In this document: in pieces, positions 1 through 11,367 of the stretch
How the letters are laid out: each line of letters opens with the position of its first letter
How positions within the stretch are numbered: the first letter of the stretch is position 1
Source of the DNA: Humulus lupulus
Taxonomy: Eukaryota > Streptophyta > Magnoliopsida > Rosales > Cannabaceae
Length of the DNA: 64,000 bases
Assembly: GCF_963169125.1 (NCBI RefSeq)
Contig: NC_084798.1
Coordinates: 195,419,481 to 195,483,480 of the forward strand
Direction: 5' to 3'
The notes under the pieces: generated by a model
The model's database searches: none
Seen by the model: the letters and a program-made list of their open reading frames with translations, nothing else
Told to the model about the DNA's origin: nothing
Position numbers and translations under genes: made by a program

Positions 1-900
1 TAATAAGCGAAGGGATCCCATATCTTTACAAAAATAAAATAATAGTCTTTAACAAAATAGAATGAGCAACGTTATAAATAAAAGAAAAACTTAAAAGGAA
101 ATGATTTGGAAAATAAAGTCATAGGCCCGTTGATCAATCATCGACTATATGGTCCCCACAAATACATCACTAAGCTCTTAGGTCCCATTCGCCATCGAAC
201 TTTCTATCCTCTATTGTCTGCACATCAACATCATAAGGAGTGAGCTTCTAAGCCTAGTAAGGAAAACACAAACAAACAAACATATAATCATATAGTAATA
301 ACAAACATACCATAAGTTCATACAAGTGTTCATAACAACGCTAATTTACTAATCATACAAGATCATAATATATTATAGGTCATAACAGAGATCATAATCA
401 TAAGTCATAATCATAGGTCATAATAGTTCATAATCATAGGTCATAATAACAAGACATGTATAAGAAAAATATAAGTGATTATATAGGGGTGGCAATTATG
501 CCCCGGACATAAGTCCATCATACAATTTTGGAAACCGAGCCTACCGGAAATCAACTTAGGTTTGTCATACATATTTTAACACCATAGGTCCAACCATACT
601 TATCTTCTTAATGTACCTGAAATGTTAGGGTCATACATATCACAAACTAGGTCATAAACTAAACTACCTAATTTTCCTTACATTGAGTGTGGAAATAAGA
701 AGAAAAAGAGAGATTTTTTTTGCTATAGAGAATCGACCAAACCTTATATATGACATAAAATATTTTAAGATTAGAGATAATAAAACTAAACTTCCAAAAT
801 CTCTAAACCTTATAAAATCATACCTTCTGTTATGATTGGCTAAATACAAATGATAAAGTGTTAAAATACAAGCAAGGTATAAACACTTAGTAGAATTCAC
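1..900 (-). mobile_element. Degenerate antisense LTR-like fragment
   Basis: No credible gene. Short blocks resemble the antisense Gypsy LTRs elsewhere in the window: a GGGATCCCAT block near 12-21 and a stretch around 235-270 reading like 'gagtgagc..taagcctagtaaggaaaa', which recurs near 13948-13976. The stretch around 340-450 repeats 'gatcataatcataggtcataa'. I infer an old, truncated Gypsy LTR read on the minus strand. The right boundary with the Copia-1 LTR near 900 is approximate. Confidence 0.4.
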
Positions 901-1106
901 ATAGTGAAGATGTGAATTTGAGTTTCAAATTGTAGGCACTTAGAAAATGCAAATTTGGGTCCAAAGTGATGCATAAAAGTATCTAAGGGTTCACAAAAAA
1001 TTTGGTGGCATTTGGAGCAATTTTTGGACCTTTGGAAGTGTCCAAAGTCAGAGAGGGCAGCGATATGTCACCACCCAGGAAGCGACACATCCCATGGAAC
1101 GCGTCG
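900..1106 (+). mobile_element. Copia-1 5' LTR, left part (U3)
   Basis: The last part of this stretch, from about 1041 (ccaaagtcagag), matches the start of a second copy at 24561, including the CGATAYRTCACCACCCAGG block. It is cut at 1106 by Gypsy-1 and resumes at 10296. The left limit of the LTR is not resolved. Confidence 0.55.
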
Positions 1107-3734
1107 TGTAACGCCCTAAACTCTAGGGACCGTTACGGTGCGCATTACAAACAGTGCTAAACTCGATAACCGAGTCATTTGGCCATAATCGTGTAACTAA
1201 GTATGATTAGCGGTTTAGGGATTAAAATTTTTGGTTAAGATATAACGTTTCACTAGAACGTTTACTGTATACATTAGGATCCCAAAAATATAATTTAAAG
1301 CTTTATTACAACAAAATAATTACAAACAGCCGACCTAAGTGGCAAAACAGGGTTTAACCCTAGTTCCTCTTTCAAACCTCGGTCGTGGTGGTCGAGCAGC
1401 TGCATATGTACACATCGTCACCTAAGCTCTCCAACTCAAGGATGGTTCAGCTTTCTTTTTTCTTTACCTGCACCACATAGCACCCGTGAGCCGAAGCCCA
1501 GCAAGAAAACTCAATATACTCAAGAACAATCATATCATGATATCAAATCATATCTGGCATGCCTAGCAAACATAACTCTAATCAAGCATGCAAATAAATT
1601 CAGATAATGCTGGAGAATCTAGGATAAGAAATCCTGCCCTCTTGATTGGATGACTATCAAGTCAATCCTAATCAGATGAGTGATTTAACACCTGAGGTTC
1701 TGGTAAACCATACCGAGTAACTGATGGATAAGTCACTAGCATAAACAGATGAGTGACTGATGGGTAAGTCACTAGCTTAAACAGATAAGTGACTGATGGA
1801 TAAGTCACTAGCTTAAACAGATGAGTGACTGATGCGTAAGTCACTAGCTTAAACAGATGAGTGACTGATGGGTAAGTCACATGGGGCTCGGCACCCATAG
1901 CCATGTGACTAAATCATCACTGGGCTCGTTGGCCCTGGCTCTAAATGACTAGCCTTTGGCTAGACAAGCGCTTTTAATATTCATCAAACTTGAGGTCGGT
2001 CCAGCATTAACGCTCATTGAGTCATTTAACGTTGATATCGATTAGATCTAATCTTTTATCAGCTCTGCGTTCATGGCGCTTATGCCGTTTCTGGCTCTTA
2101 GGTCAGTAACATGCGACCAATACCAAATCTGAATGGTCAGGGCCATGCACAAGTAAGTAATGCTATCAAACATATATTATATGTCAAATATCCAAATACC
2201 GAGCATTCAACATGCTTACTTAACAATTGCTAGCATAATTGGAATCATGCATAAACACAGAGACTCAAGCTCTGATCAATCTCATATTCAATATTCATGG
2301 CATGTCCTAATCACATGTTTCTCGTGCATCACATGCATCACATTTAAACATCCAACATACATCAAGAATGACCATGCATGTCACATACACAAGGTGCACT
2401 GTTCTTACCATTGGTCCAAGCACAGGTTACCAATAAATGAGCTGCAAGCACGATCCTTATTCCAAGCCCCTAGTGATAACCTAGTCACAACCATAAATGG
2501 TGATCCAATGAGTTCAAGTTCTAAAACCCAATCCCACAACCAAGACCTAGCCTCTGAGACATCCAATCCCACTAAATTGGGTAGTAGGAATGATCCCGAG
2601 GCCTAAGGTTTGAGTTCCCAAGCTTAAAACATCATTTCGGCCATAAATGCCTTCAAGCGATGCGGCCCCAACTCACTGAGCCGCGGCCCCTAGCCAAAAA
2701 AGAGGTGCCAACATCAGGCATCAGCACCAAGCGTCGCAGTGCTACTATTTAAGGGCCGCGGCCCCCAGACCCCTTCAGCATTCTTCACCTGCTTCTTCGA
2801 GCCTAGGTCGCGGTGCCCAAGAACAGGGCCGCGACTCAACCTCGAACCAACCATTTTTCCCCGATTTCACCATTTTAGAACCATCCAAAAACCTATCGAA
2901 ACATCTCCAAACTCAAAAATCAAATTTCCCAAACATCCCCATCATCCAAAACCAACAAAACCCAAGTCTCAAACCAATCAAAAGCTCATCAAAACACAAA
3001 GTCCAATTCAAGCTTAAAAACTTAAAAAAACTAAAACTTAAAACTTGAATTACCTCCAATTGAGTTGCTTCCAACTAAATCCTCTGGCTAATAAGCTTCT
3101 AATCTTCCCTGGGATCGATATGCCTCGATCCTCGCTTGAATCCGAGTCCTATAACTCAAGTTTCCTTCAAAAATGCGATCGGGAGACGAAAATGGAACTT
3201 TGAGGGAGAGAGAACTTACTGAACGTTCTTTTTATTCCTTTAAAAGGTTACTTCAAGCTTAAGTAGCCTCAACCAAATCCTAACGCTCGGGGTCCCGAAA
3301 ACACCCCTAGGGACAAAATAGTCAAAACCTCCAGAATTTCCCCCTGAACTTACTAACTCCCAATTTATCATCAAATTCTTATTCTCATTACCTAATAACC
3401 TGGTAATGCTAAATACCCCTTGAATTACTCCGAGTCAAGAATAAATCACATTGTGACTTTCCCACTAGCTTACCTCCTAGGATCGTCTCGTGCTGGGTAA
3501 CCCTAGCATAACCAAATAATAATAAAGTACCACACACATATATCACATATGTGCCAAATGTGCCCGAAATGGCCAAAATATGAAAATCACCCAATTAATT
3601 AGAAATGGGTTCGCATGCATATTTAATACACCTAAAAATGCATATAATAATTTAATAACACAATAAATCAATTATGGCCCTCTCGGCCTCCTAATCAAGG
3701 TCCTAAACCTTATTAGGAAATTTGGGGCATTACA
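1107..3734 (-). repeat. Gypsy-1 3' LTR (left on + strand)
   Basis: This is a 2628-bp LTR ending TGTA...TACA. It contains a 36-bp tandem repeat with units starting at 1721, 1757, 1793, 1829 and 1865. Open frames inside it, including a repetitive minus-strand one built from the 36-bp units, are not genes. Confidence 0.9.
1715..1880. repeat. 36-bp tandem repeat, five units, in Gypsy-1 left LTR
   Basis: The motif ctgatgggtaagtcactagc plus 16 more bases recurs at an exact 36-bp spacing five times. The partner LTR has four units at 8327, 8363, 8399 and 8435. Because 36 is a multiple of 3, it creates a spurious repetitive open frame. Confidence 0.92.
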
Positions 3735-3768
3735 ACTATCCCCTTACAGAAATTTCGTCCTCGAAATT
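3735..3768 (-). promoter_or_regulatory. Gypsy-1 polypurine tract region and pol 3' end
   Basis: Read on the minus strand, this is a TTTCGAGGACGAAATTTC block followed by a purine run AGGGGATAG and then the LTR start TGTAATGCC. This arrangement is usual at the 3' end of plant Tekay-like Gypsy elements. The same block precedes the 3' LTR at 22620. Confidence 0.75.
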
Positions 3769-4230
3769 TATCTGAACTGCCCAAAATAAGAATTCCGCAC
3801 AACTGATCCCAGTTTCCCAGGCCGTTCCCTCGACCTTACTGTTTTTGTAACATTACCTTAACTCAAGGTACACTCTTGTTCCTCAGAACCTTATTACTAT
3901 TCCTTACAGGATAACTTAGCCTCAAATCCCCAGATTCTCATAACTCAACTCATGATTTTCTTTTAACCCATGTCCTCAGCATGGAAATAGATAATGCACT
4001 TTATACAACTGACAATGCCAAAGATAAGGTTGATTCAAAGTCAACCTAACCAATCCCATCAAGGACTCAACTGTCAAAATAATCTAGGGCTCAACTTGTC
4101 CTTATCTCCTCACCCCTTTCCATGGTTATACTTTTAAGGAAGATATAATCTTCTACTTGGAACTCCATGTTCCTACTTTTCAATTCAGTAAAACCTTTTC
4201 CATTTACTCTGAGAAGTGAACATCCAAGCT

Positions 4231-4957
4231 CTAACCTCTAATAATCTCAATGGTCCCCTGAACCACCTCAGGGTCCAGAATCAACATCTCACCCATCCCA
4301 TTCCAATAAATGGGTGACAAACATGCTCTACCGTACCTTATCTCATAAAGTACCTTTCCAACACTGGATAACTCTCTCTGATTAACATCAGTCTGAGGAA
4401 AATGAACTGTACTGAATCCCATCTATATACTCATCGCCTTCCTTAACCCTTCCAAGACCTGGAAGTAATAATAGGGTCTCCATCTGATAAAAGAATTCTC
4501 AAGAAGGCATACTATCTCTCTCACAAAGAGATCTGAATATTGATCAACTGTATTACTTGTCCTTATTGATAGAAATGAACTCACTTTAAATACTTGTCCA
4601 TAATGATCCAATGCCAACTCATACTGGCCCACTAACCTAGGCAGCGCCACCGTGAAACCCATCGCGATGTTTCCTTATTTCCACTATGAGATACTTAAAG
4701 GCTACAATGGCCCCACTGATTTCTGATGCTCTGTCTTGACTTGCCAACAAATTAAGAACTTTGCCACGCATACCATTATGTCCCTCTCCATCCCAGGCCA
4801 TCAAGATAAAACTTTCAGACTCTAGTACACTGACATGATGCCTGGATGAAGAGAATAAAAGAGAAGCATGAGATTCATCTAGAATCTCCCAATTAATCTC
4901 AGTGTCCATCAGATTCCAAATCCGATCTCTATACCACAATAAACTTATATCTGACAC
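4231..4957 (-). pseudogene. Gypsy-1 integrase remnant
   Basis: Three overlapping minus-strand fragments in different frames align in order with plant Gypsy integrase. The first (4637-4957) carries the region before and around the zinc-binding domain, with RDRIW and ILDESHAS. The second (4423-4662) carries part of the core, with a YSDLFVREIV-type segment. The third (4231-4422) carries HFPQTD and the downstream YGRACLSPIYW. Frameshifts separate the pieces, and the core's second catalytic region is eroded. The remnant cannot be functional. Confidence 0.8.
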
Positions 4958-5242
4958 TGTATAATCCTTAGCTAATCCAGCTAAGACATTCTCCTTAATC
5001 TTCCTATTTGTGGTTCACTTAATTGTTTCCCTTTTAATCCTTTCTGAGATAGTAATCTCAAGCATACAACTGGCCACCTGACCCACCAGAAACTCTACTC
5101 CAGTTCTGGTCAGATCCTTTATCCCACATGTTACATAGGAAATCACTTCTCCCTATCACTGAGGTGTCATAACCACCTACTAACTGATTCTAATCTGCAA
5201 GAAGACTCAACACTCTTTCCCAAGGCACATGTAATATCCTTA

Positions 5243-5452
5243 CTACCCAAGGAAACTCCTGCACCTAAGGCGTTCCTTGACCTTGGAAAATCTCCGCAGA
5301 GAATACACCACAATACCATCGTCCAAGATGATCACAAATCCCATTAAAATAAACCTTTGAATGCTCTGTTCATCTGATTCACAAACACTTGACATTAAAC
5401 AAATTATCAAAACATACTCAGCACTCTCAGTGCTCTTATTTGTTACAAACAA
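5243..5452 (-). pseudogene. Gypsy-1 reverse transcriptase remnant
   Basis: The short minus-strand frame contains ILDDGIVVYS, which resembles the FIDDILVYS catalytic box of Gypsy reverse transcriptase, with an RCRSF-like stretch after it. Flanking sequence from about 5000 to 6200 has no continuous frame. The call rests on this box and on its place between gag and integrase. Confidence 0.55.
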
Positions 5453-6240
5453 TTTTTTGCATATCCTTCTCCCTGATCTCTAGCTGGTACTAACCAGATC
5501 CAAGATCCACCTTAGAGAATACCATCTTACTCACTAGCAGAGCCTTTAAATCTTACAACTCTGCTGAGCCATTCAATACAGTGCCCTAAATCTGATTCCA
5601 TTTCTGGCACTAATCCAATCACAATTCTATCCTTTTTATGCAAACACAACCCCGATTAATCCCCTGGAAGTACATTCAGATACTCACAGACTACTCCAGT
5701 CTGTCCTGACCCTGCTGGCACAATCCAAGTGATATCCACCACACTAGCTAAGAGTTCTATGCATCCCCCTGCAATAAAACTCTAGCTCTCAATACAGACG
5801 ACGTCAACATACCAAATCTATGCATAGTGCCAACTGCCACAAGGCTTTCCACTCTCAAGCCCAAGAGATACTATTCTTTCCTTGCCATTTAAAACTGCCC
5901 CACACTTACTTAACCCATCCATATCCAGGATCATCTCAAAAATCAATCATAACCAACCTTATCATATCAACTGATGAGTCCTTTTCATCATAATCCAACT
6001 CATCTCTTAAATCACCACTACAGTATCACTTTTCCCATCATAACATAACCATGCAATCTGCATAATAACTTTATGCTTCTCTATATGCAACAAACAAAGG
6101 AACAACATGGCACCAAAACCAATCAGCATAACTAAAAAATTAGAACTAAAAAAATTGACCTGCCACCCCTGAGGAACTAGTCTCAGCCTCAGACTCTGAC
6201 TACCTCGGAATAAACACTTGATTTGGAATCGAGCTGTCTA
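5453..6240 (-). mobile_element. Gypsy-1 eroded protease/RT interval
   Basis: No open frame of useful length and no motif I can support. By position this is where protease and the N-terminal part of reverse transcriptase should lie. I read it as decayed pol. Confidence 0.45.
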
Positions 6241-7215
6241 CCCACTTTTTCTCATCCTCTCTTAACATTGGGCAATTCTTCACAATATGCCCAACCATGT
6301 CACATGCGAAACATGCCTTTACTCGACATTCTCCCAGATGACGCTTCTTGCACCGAGTCCATATTGGATAAATTTCTTCCAGCTTTCATTCTTGCTTGCT
6401 CCAATAAGTGGAGGTACCACTATCTGAGCTCCGTGCTCTTTGGCACTCTTCTTCTCATCTCTTATGCTCTCAACAGCAAGAGCCTTCTCTACCACCTGAG
6501 CATAGGTAGAGATTTCATGCACTAGGGCAACTCCAATGCCCCGAGCTATTCCAGGATTCAATCCCTGAACAAACTTTTCCTTCTGAGCTACATCTGTGGG
6601 TACCATGTCAAAAGCGAACTTGGCAAACCCATCAAATCTGTTAACATACTCAGTTACTGACGCCTTTCCCTGAACGAGATTCACAAACTCATTCATCTTA
6701 GCAGTCTTAGCTGCATCACAGTAATATTTTTTATTGAACAACTGCCTAAATTCTTTCCAATCCATCACAACTGTGTCTCGTGTTTGAGATATCACTTCCC
6801 ACCACGTCTGGGCATCATCCCGCAATACATATGTCGCACAGATCACCCTATCGTGACCCACCAGCCCCATATTGTCAAGAATGGAACTGATCATGCCCAT
6901 CCATTGCTCAGCTCTAAATGGATCTAGGCCTCCCTCGAAGACTGGAGGGTAATACTCCTGGAATCTTCCACAGAGAAATTCCCACCTACTCTCAACCCTA
7001 GGCTGAGCCAAAGCTGATGCCACTCCTGGCACAACCAAGGAAGAAGTGTTCCCTAACAGATTCGGTTGTTTCTTCAAACACTTAATCTCTTCATCATGCC
7101 TCTATAATCTTGATTGCAAATCTGTAAGCATTTGCTGGATACTCTGAGGGGCAGATGACAAACTCAACCCCTGGCTGAAACTCTCAGCCTCAGTATAACC
7201 ATCACCAGGCCTCAT
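6241..7215 (-). pseudogene. Gypsy-1 gag remnant
   Basis: A capsid-type gag frame. The likely ATG is at 7215-7213 (MRPGDGY), and a TAG at 7104-7102 interrupts it early. The long open segment 6319-7077 follows, with hallmarks of the retrotransposon-gag domain: PPVFEGG, WWE, FRQLFNKKYY, and VTEYVNRFDGF followed by KFVQGLNPGI. A frameshift near 6360 separates this from a zinc knuckle CFACDMVGHIVKNC (C-X2-C-X4-H-X4-C, near 6260-6310). The protein would package element RNA if intact; the stop and frameshift make this copy defective. Confidence 0.85.
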
Positions 7216-7696
7216 TATCTACCTTGGATATAAACCTGCTGATTGAATCTGCAGTCAATAACTTAACCCATTAAACATGATGAGCATATCAAGAGCTTTC
7301 CCCATGGGAACAATCTTACCACACCACATTCACAAATCACTGTAGTGCTAAAAACATACCCATGGAATTCATACCTCAATCATAATCCCTGCTCTTCCAA
7401 CATTCATACCATGCCTCCAACTTTAGCATGCAAATATCACAATTATATATATTCATGGAGCAGGTAATCATATGATCACATTCATTTATGTTCACAAAGC
7501 ATGTAATCATATAGTCAAGAGTCAGGCTCTATCAGAATCTCATGCTCCCTAATACAATATGCAGGTAAAGCACTTACATTCTATTTAAGCAGTTAAGCAC
7601 ATAACTATAGAAATAGTTACCATTCCCTGAGTGAAGCTATCTTCAGTGATGAGTGTACATGCCCAGCTTGTCTTCAGGAGCCATAAACCTTGGCTT
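7216..7696 (-). mobile_element. Gypsy-1 5' leader
   Basis: AT-rich untranslated leader between the primer site and gag. No open frame or known motif. Confidence 0.6.
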
Positions 7697-7708
7697 GCTC
7701 TAATACCA
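7697..7708 (-). promoter_or_regulatory. Gypsy-1 primer binding site (initiator Met tRNA)
   Basis: On the minus strand this reads TGGTATTAGAGC, one mismatch from the canonical TGGTATCAGAGC. It lies three bases inside the right LTR, which fixes the element orientation as minus. Confidence 0.88.
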
Positions 7709-7711
7709 AAT

Positions 7712-10295
7712 TGTAACCGCCCTAAACTCCAGGGACCGTAACGGTGCGCATTTCAAACAGTGCTAAACTCGCTAATCGAGTCATTTGGCCATAATTGTGT
7801 AACTAAGTATGATTAGTGGTTTAGGGATTAAAAAATTTGGTTAAGATGTAACGTTTCACTAGAACATTTACTATATACATTGGGATCCCAAAAATATAAT
7901 TTAAAGGTTTATTACAACAAAATAATTACAACCAGCCGATCTAAGCAGCAAAACAGGGTTTAAACCTAGTTCCTCTTTCAAACCTCGGTCGTGGCAGTCG
8001 AGCAGCTGCATATGTACACATCGCCACCTAAGCTCTCCAACTGAAGGATGGTCCAACTTTCTTTTGTCTTTACCTGCACCACATAGCACCCGTGAGCCAA
8101 AGCCCAGCAAGAAAACTCAATATGCTCAAGAAAAATCATATCATGATATCAAATCATATCTGGCATGCCTAGCAAACATAGCTCTAATCAAGCATGCAAA
8201 TAAATTCTGATAAGGCTAGGGAATCTAGGATAAGAAATCATGCCCTCCTGATTGGATGACTATTAAGTAAATCCTAATCATATGAGGGATTTAACACCTG
8301 AGGTTCTGGTAAACCATATTGAGTGACTGATGGGTAAGTCACTAGCTTAAACAGATGAGTGACTGATGGGTAAGTCACTAGCTTAAACAGATGAGTGACT
8401 AATGCGTAAGTCACTTGCTTAAACAGATGAGTGACTGATGGGTAAGTCACACGAGGCTCGGTACCCATAGCCATGTGACTAAACCGTCACTGAGCTTGCT
8501 GTCCCTGGCTCTAAATGACTAGCCTTTGGCTAGACAAGCGCTTTTAATATTCATCGAACTTGAGGTCGGTCCAGCATTAACGCTCATTGAGTCATTTAAC
8601 GCTGATATCGATTAGATCTAATCTTTTATCGGCTCTGCGTTCATGACGCTTATTCCATTTCTGGCTCTTAGGTCAGTAACACGCGACCAATGCCAAATCT
8701 GAATGGTTAGGGCCATGCACAAGTAAGAAATGCTATCAAACATATATCATATGTCAAATATCCAAATACAGGGCATTCAACTTGCTTACTTAACAATTTC
8801 TAGCATAATTGGAATCATGCATAAACACAGAGACTCAAGCTCTGATCTATCTCATATTCAATATTCATGTCATGCCCTAATCACATGTTTCTCGTGCATC
8901 ACATGCATCACATTTAAACATCCAACATGCATCAAGAATAACCATGCATGTCACATACACAGGGTGCAGTTTTCTTACCTTTGGTCCAAGCATAGGTTAC
9001 CAATAAACAAGCCGCAAGCACGATCCTTATTCCAATCCCCTAATGATAACCTAGTCACAACCACAAACGGTGATCCAATGAGTTCAAGTTCTAAACCCCA
9101 GTCCCGGAACCATGACCTAGCCTCCGAGACATCTAATCCCACTAAACCGGGTAGTAGGAATGATCCTGAGGCCTAAGGTTTGAGTTCCCAAGCTTAAAAC
9201 ATCATTTCGGCCATAAATGCCTTCAAGCGTTGCGGCCCAAACTCACTGAGTCGCGGCCCCCAGCAAAACAGAGGTGCCAACATCAGGCATCAGCACCAAG
9301 CGTCGTGGCACTACTATTCAAGGGCCGCAGCCCCCAGACCCCTTCAGCAACCTTCACCTGCTTCTTCGAGCCTAGGTCGCAGCGCCCAAGAACAGGCCCG
9401 CGGCCCAACCTCGAACCAGCCATTTTTCCCCGATTTCACCATTTTCGAACCATCCAAAAACCTATCCAAACATCTCCAAACTCAAAAATCAAATTTCCCA
9501 AACATCCCCATCATCCAAAACCAACAAAACCTAAGTCTCAAACCAATCAAAAACTCATCAAAACACAGTCCAATTCAGGCTTAAAAACTTTAAAAAACTT
9601 AAAACTTGAATTACCTCTGATTGAGTTGTTTCCAACTAAATCCTCCAGCTAATAAGCTTCTAATCTTCCCTAGGATCGCTATGCCTTGATCCTCGCTTGA
9701 ATCTGAGTCCTAGAACTCAAGTTTCCTTCGAAAATGCGATCGGGAGACGAAAATGGAACTTTGAGGGAGAGAGAACTTACTGAACGTTCTTTTTATTCCT
9801 TTAAAAGGTTACTTCAAGCTTAAGTAACCTCAACCAAATCCTAACGCTCGGGGTCCCGAAAACATCCCCGGGGACAAAATAGTCAAAACCTCCAGAATTT
9901 CCCCCTGAACTTACTAACTCCCAATTTATCATCAAATTATTATTCTCATTACCTAATAACCTGGTAATGCTAAATACCCATTGACTTACTCCGAGTCAAG
10001 AATAAATCTCACTGTTACTTTCCCACTAGCTTACCTCCTAGGATCGTCTCGTGTTGGGTAAGCCTAGCATAACCAAATAATAATAAAGCACCACACACAT
10101 ATATCACATATGTGCCAAATATGCCCGAAATGGACAAAATATGAAAATCACCCAAATAATCAAATATGGGTTCACATGCATATTTAATACACCTAAACAT
10201 GCATATAATCATTTAATAACACAATAAATCAATTATGGCCCTCCCAACCTCCTAATCAAGGTCCTAAACCTTATTAGGAAATTTGGAGCATTACA
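7712..10295 (-). repeat. Gypsy-1 5' LTR (right on + strand)
   Basis: This 2584-bp partner of the left LTR has the same termini. It carries four instead of five 36-bp units, which accounts for 36 of the 44-bp length difference. Scattered substitutions throughout indicate an old insertion. Confidence 0.9.
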
Positions 10296-10830
10296 TGTCG
10301 CCTGCTATATTACATGAAATATCGTAAATACTCTAAGTGATGTGTTTTCCAAGTCTAATCCTATTGGTTAGACCTAATGATGGTGCCTACTGTATATATG
10401 GATCAAAAACAATGATTTGGGAGACTTGATCACTCTCTACCCTCATTCTCTCTCTAGCTCCAAGAATCTCTAGTTTTCTCCAAGAAATTTCCAAGAAAGT
10501 GCCTGACTTAGAGAGTTGAAGGCTTGTTCAATCTCAATCCTCATTTCCTCAAGAGAAGGCCTCAAGCATCAATGGTGGCTTGGAAATAGAGTATTAGGAC
10601 ATCGTTTCTCAACGTGTATAAGCCTTGGTTTTGTGGTTTGATTTTCTTGAAGGATTTGTTCAAAGGAAAATGGTGGTCTTACTTAGGGTTTTGAAGCTTC
10701 ATCAAATATTGAAGAACTCCATTGATCTACTTGGGTTTGCAAGTTCTTTCTCAATCTTTTTTAAGTCTCTGTCAATCCAAATTTTGTGTAGATTCTATTT
10801 TTTGTGGTTGTGTTATCTCACTCTCCCCTA
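10296..10830 (+). mobile_element. Copia-1 5' LTR, right part and leader
   Basis: Continues the LTR cut at 1106. It matches 24640-25175 almost base for base to a shared tctcactctcc near 10821-10831, then diverges, so the LTR end or leader boundary lies there. No clear tRNA primer site was identified after it. Confidence 0.7.
10392..10400 (+). promoter_or_regulatory. Copia-1 LTR TATA box
   Basis: TGTATATATGG lies in the LTR, upstream of a CT-rich transcript-like stretch. The second LTR copy has CTATATATATGGG at 24735-24747. It is a plausible core promoter of the element; transcription is not shown. Confidence 0.5.
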
Positions 10831-10901
10831 ACATTCTAACACTCTATTTTCTAAGACATCATATCATAGAAGAATCTAACTCTCTTTCAGCTTTGAGATT
10901 C

Positions 10902-11367
10902 ATGACAAAAGACTTTGTTAGATTGGATAGATTTGATGGGACTAATTTTGTGTGTTGGCAAGACAAGATTAGGTTCTTTCTCACTACTTTGAAGGTTTTT
11001 TATGTCTTGGATAAAGACCTAAAGGCCTTGGAAGATCCCAAGGAAGATGATACTTAAGAAGTTGTGAAAGAAAGGAAGAAGTGCGAAGAACATGAATTGA
11101 TTTGTAGGGGTCACATCCTCAATGCTCTATTGGATAGGCTCTATGTTCTCTACACCAACACCAAGACCGCCAAGGAGATTTGGGAGGCCTTGGAAAAGAA
11201 GTACAAAGCAGAAGAGGAAGGTACAAAGAAATTCCTTATTACTCAATATATGAAATTTAAATTTTATGATGATAAACCCCTTCTCCCTCAAATTCATGAG
11301 CTGCAAATTCTTGTGAATAAATTGTCTACTCTTAAAATTGTTTTGCCGGAACTATTCTTTGTTGGTG
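10902..11367 (+). pseudogene. Copia-1 gag, N-terminal part
   Basis: Begins at ATG 10902 (MTKDFVRLDRFDG). It contains the Copia gag signature FDGTNFVCWQDK, then WEALEKKY and a long charged helix. An in-frame TAA at 11055-11057 interrupts it. The frame then continues to 11367, where a solo LTR is inserted. Removing the insert and one copy of the target duplication leaves the frame uninterrupted into 13305. Gag would form the element's particle; this copy is dead. Confidence 0.85.

Larger units (their letters stand above)
1107..10295 (-). mobile_element. Gypsy-1, Ty3/Gypsy LTR retrotransposon inserted in Copia-1 LTR
   Basis: Paired LTRs at 1107-3734 and 7712-10295 both read TGTAAC...GCATTACA on the + strand. 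The element is oriented on the minus strand, because gag and pol remnants read that way and the primer site lies beside the right LTR. The internal region is only about 4.0 kb and its coding capacity is broken throughout. The flanks CGTCG (1102-1106) and TGTCG (10296-10300) match at 4 of 5 bases, as expected for an aged 5-bp target duplication. Long LTRs, initiator-Met PBS, and the 'tttcgaggacgaaattt' block beside the 3' LTR suggest a Tekay/Del-type chromovirus; the lineage is inferred. Confidence 0.9.

Noticed and set aside
1668..1904. Repetitive minus-strand frame with SVTHLFKLVTY-type repeats (and its twin at 8274-8474)
   Set aside because: It is a by-product of the 36-bp repeat in both Gypsy-1 LTRs; unit length divisible by three keeps it open. 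No gene features.
2160..3017. Open frames of 92-148 codons in the Gypsy-1 LTRs, with twins at 8730-9652
   Set aside because: They lie wholly within non-coding LTR sequence, on the strand opposite to the element, with no known domain.
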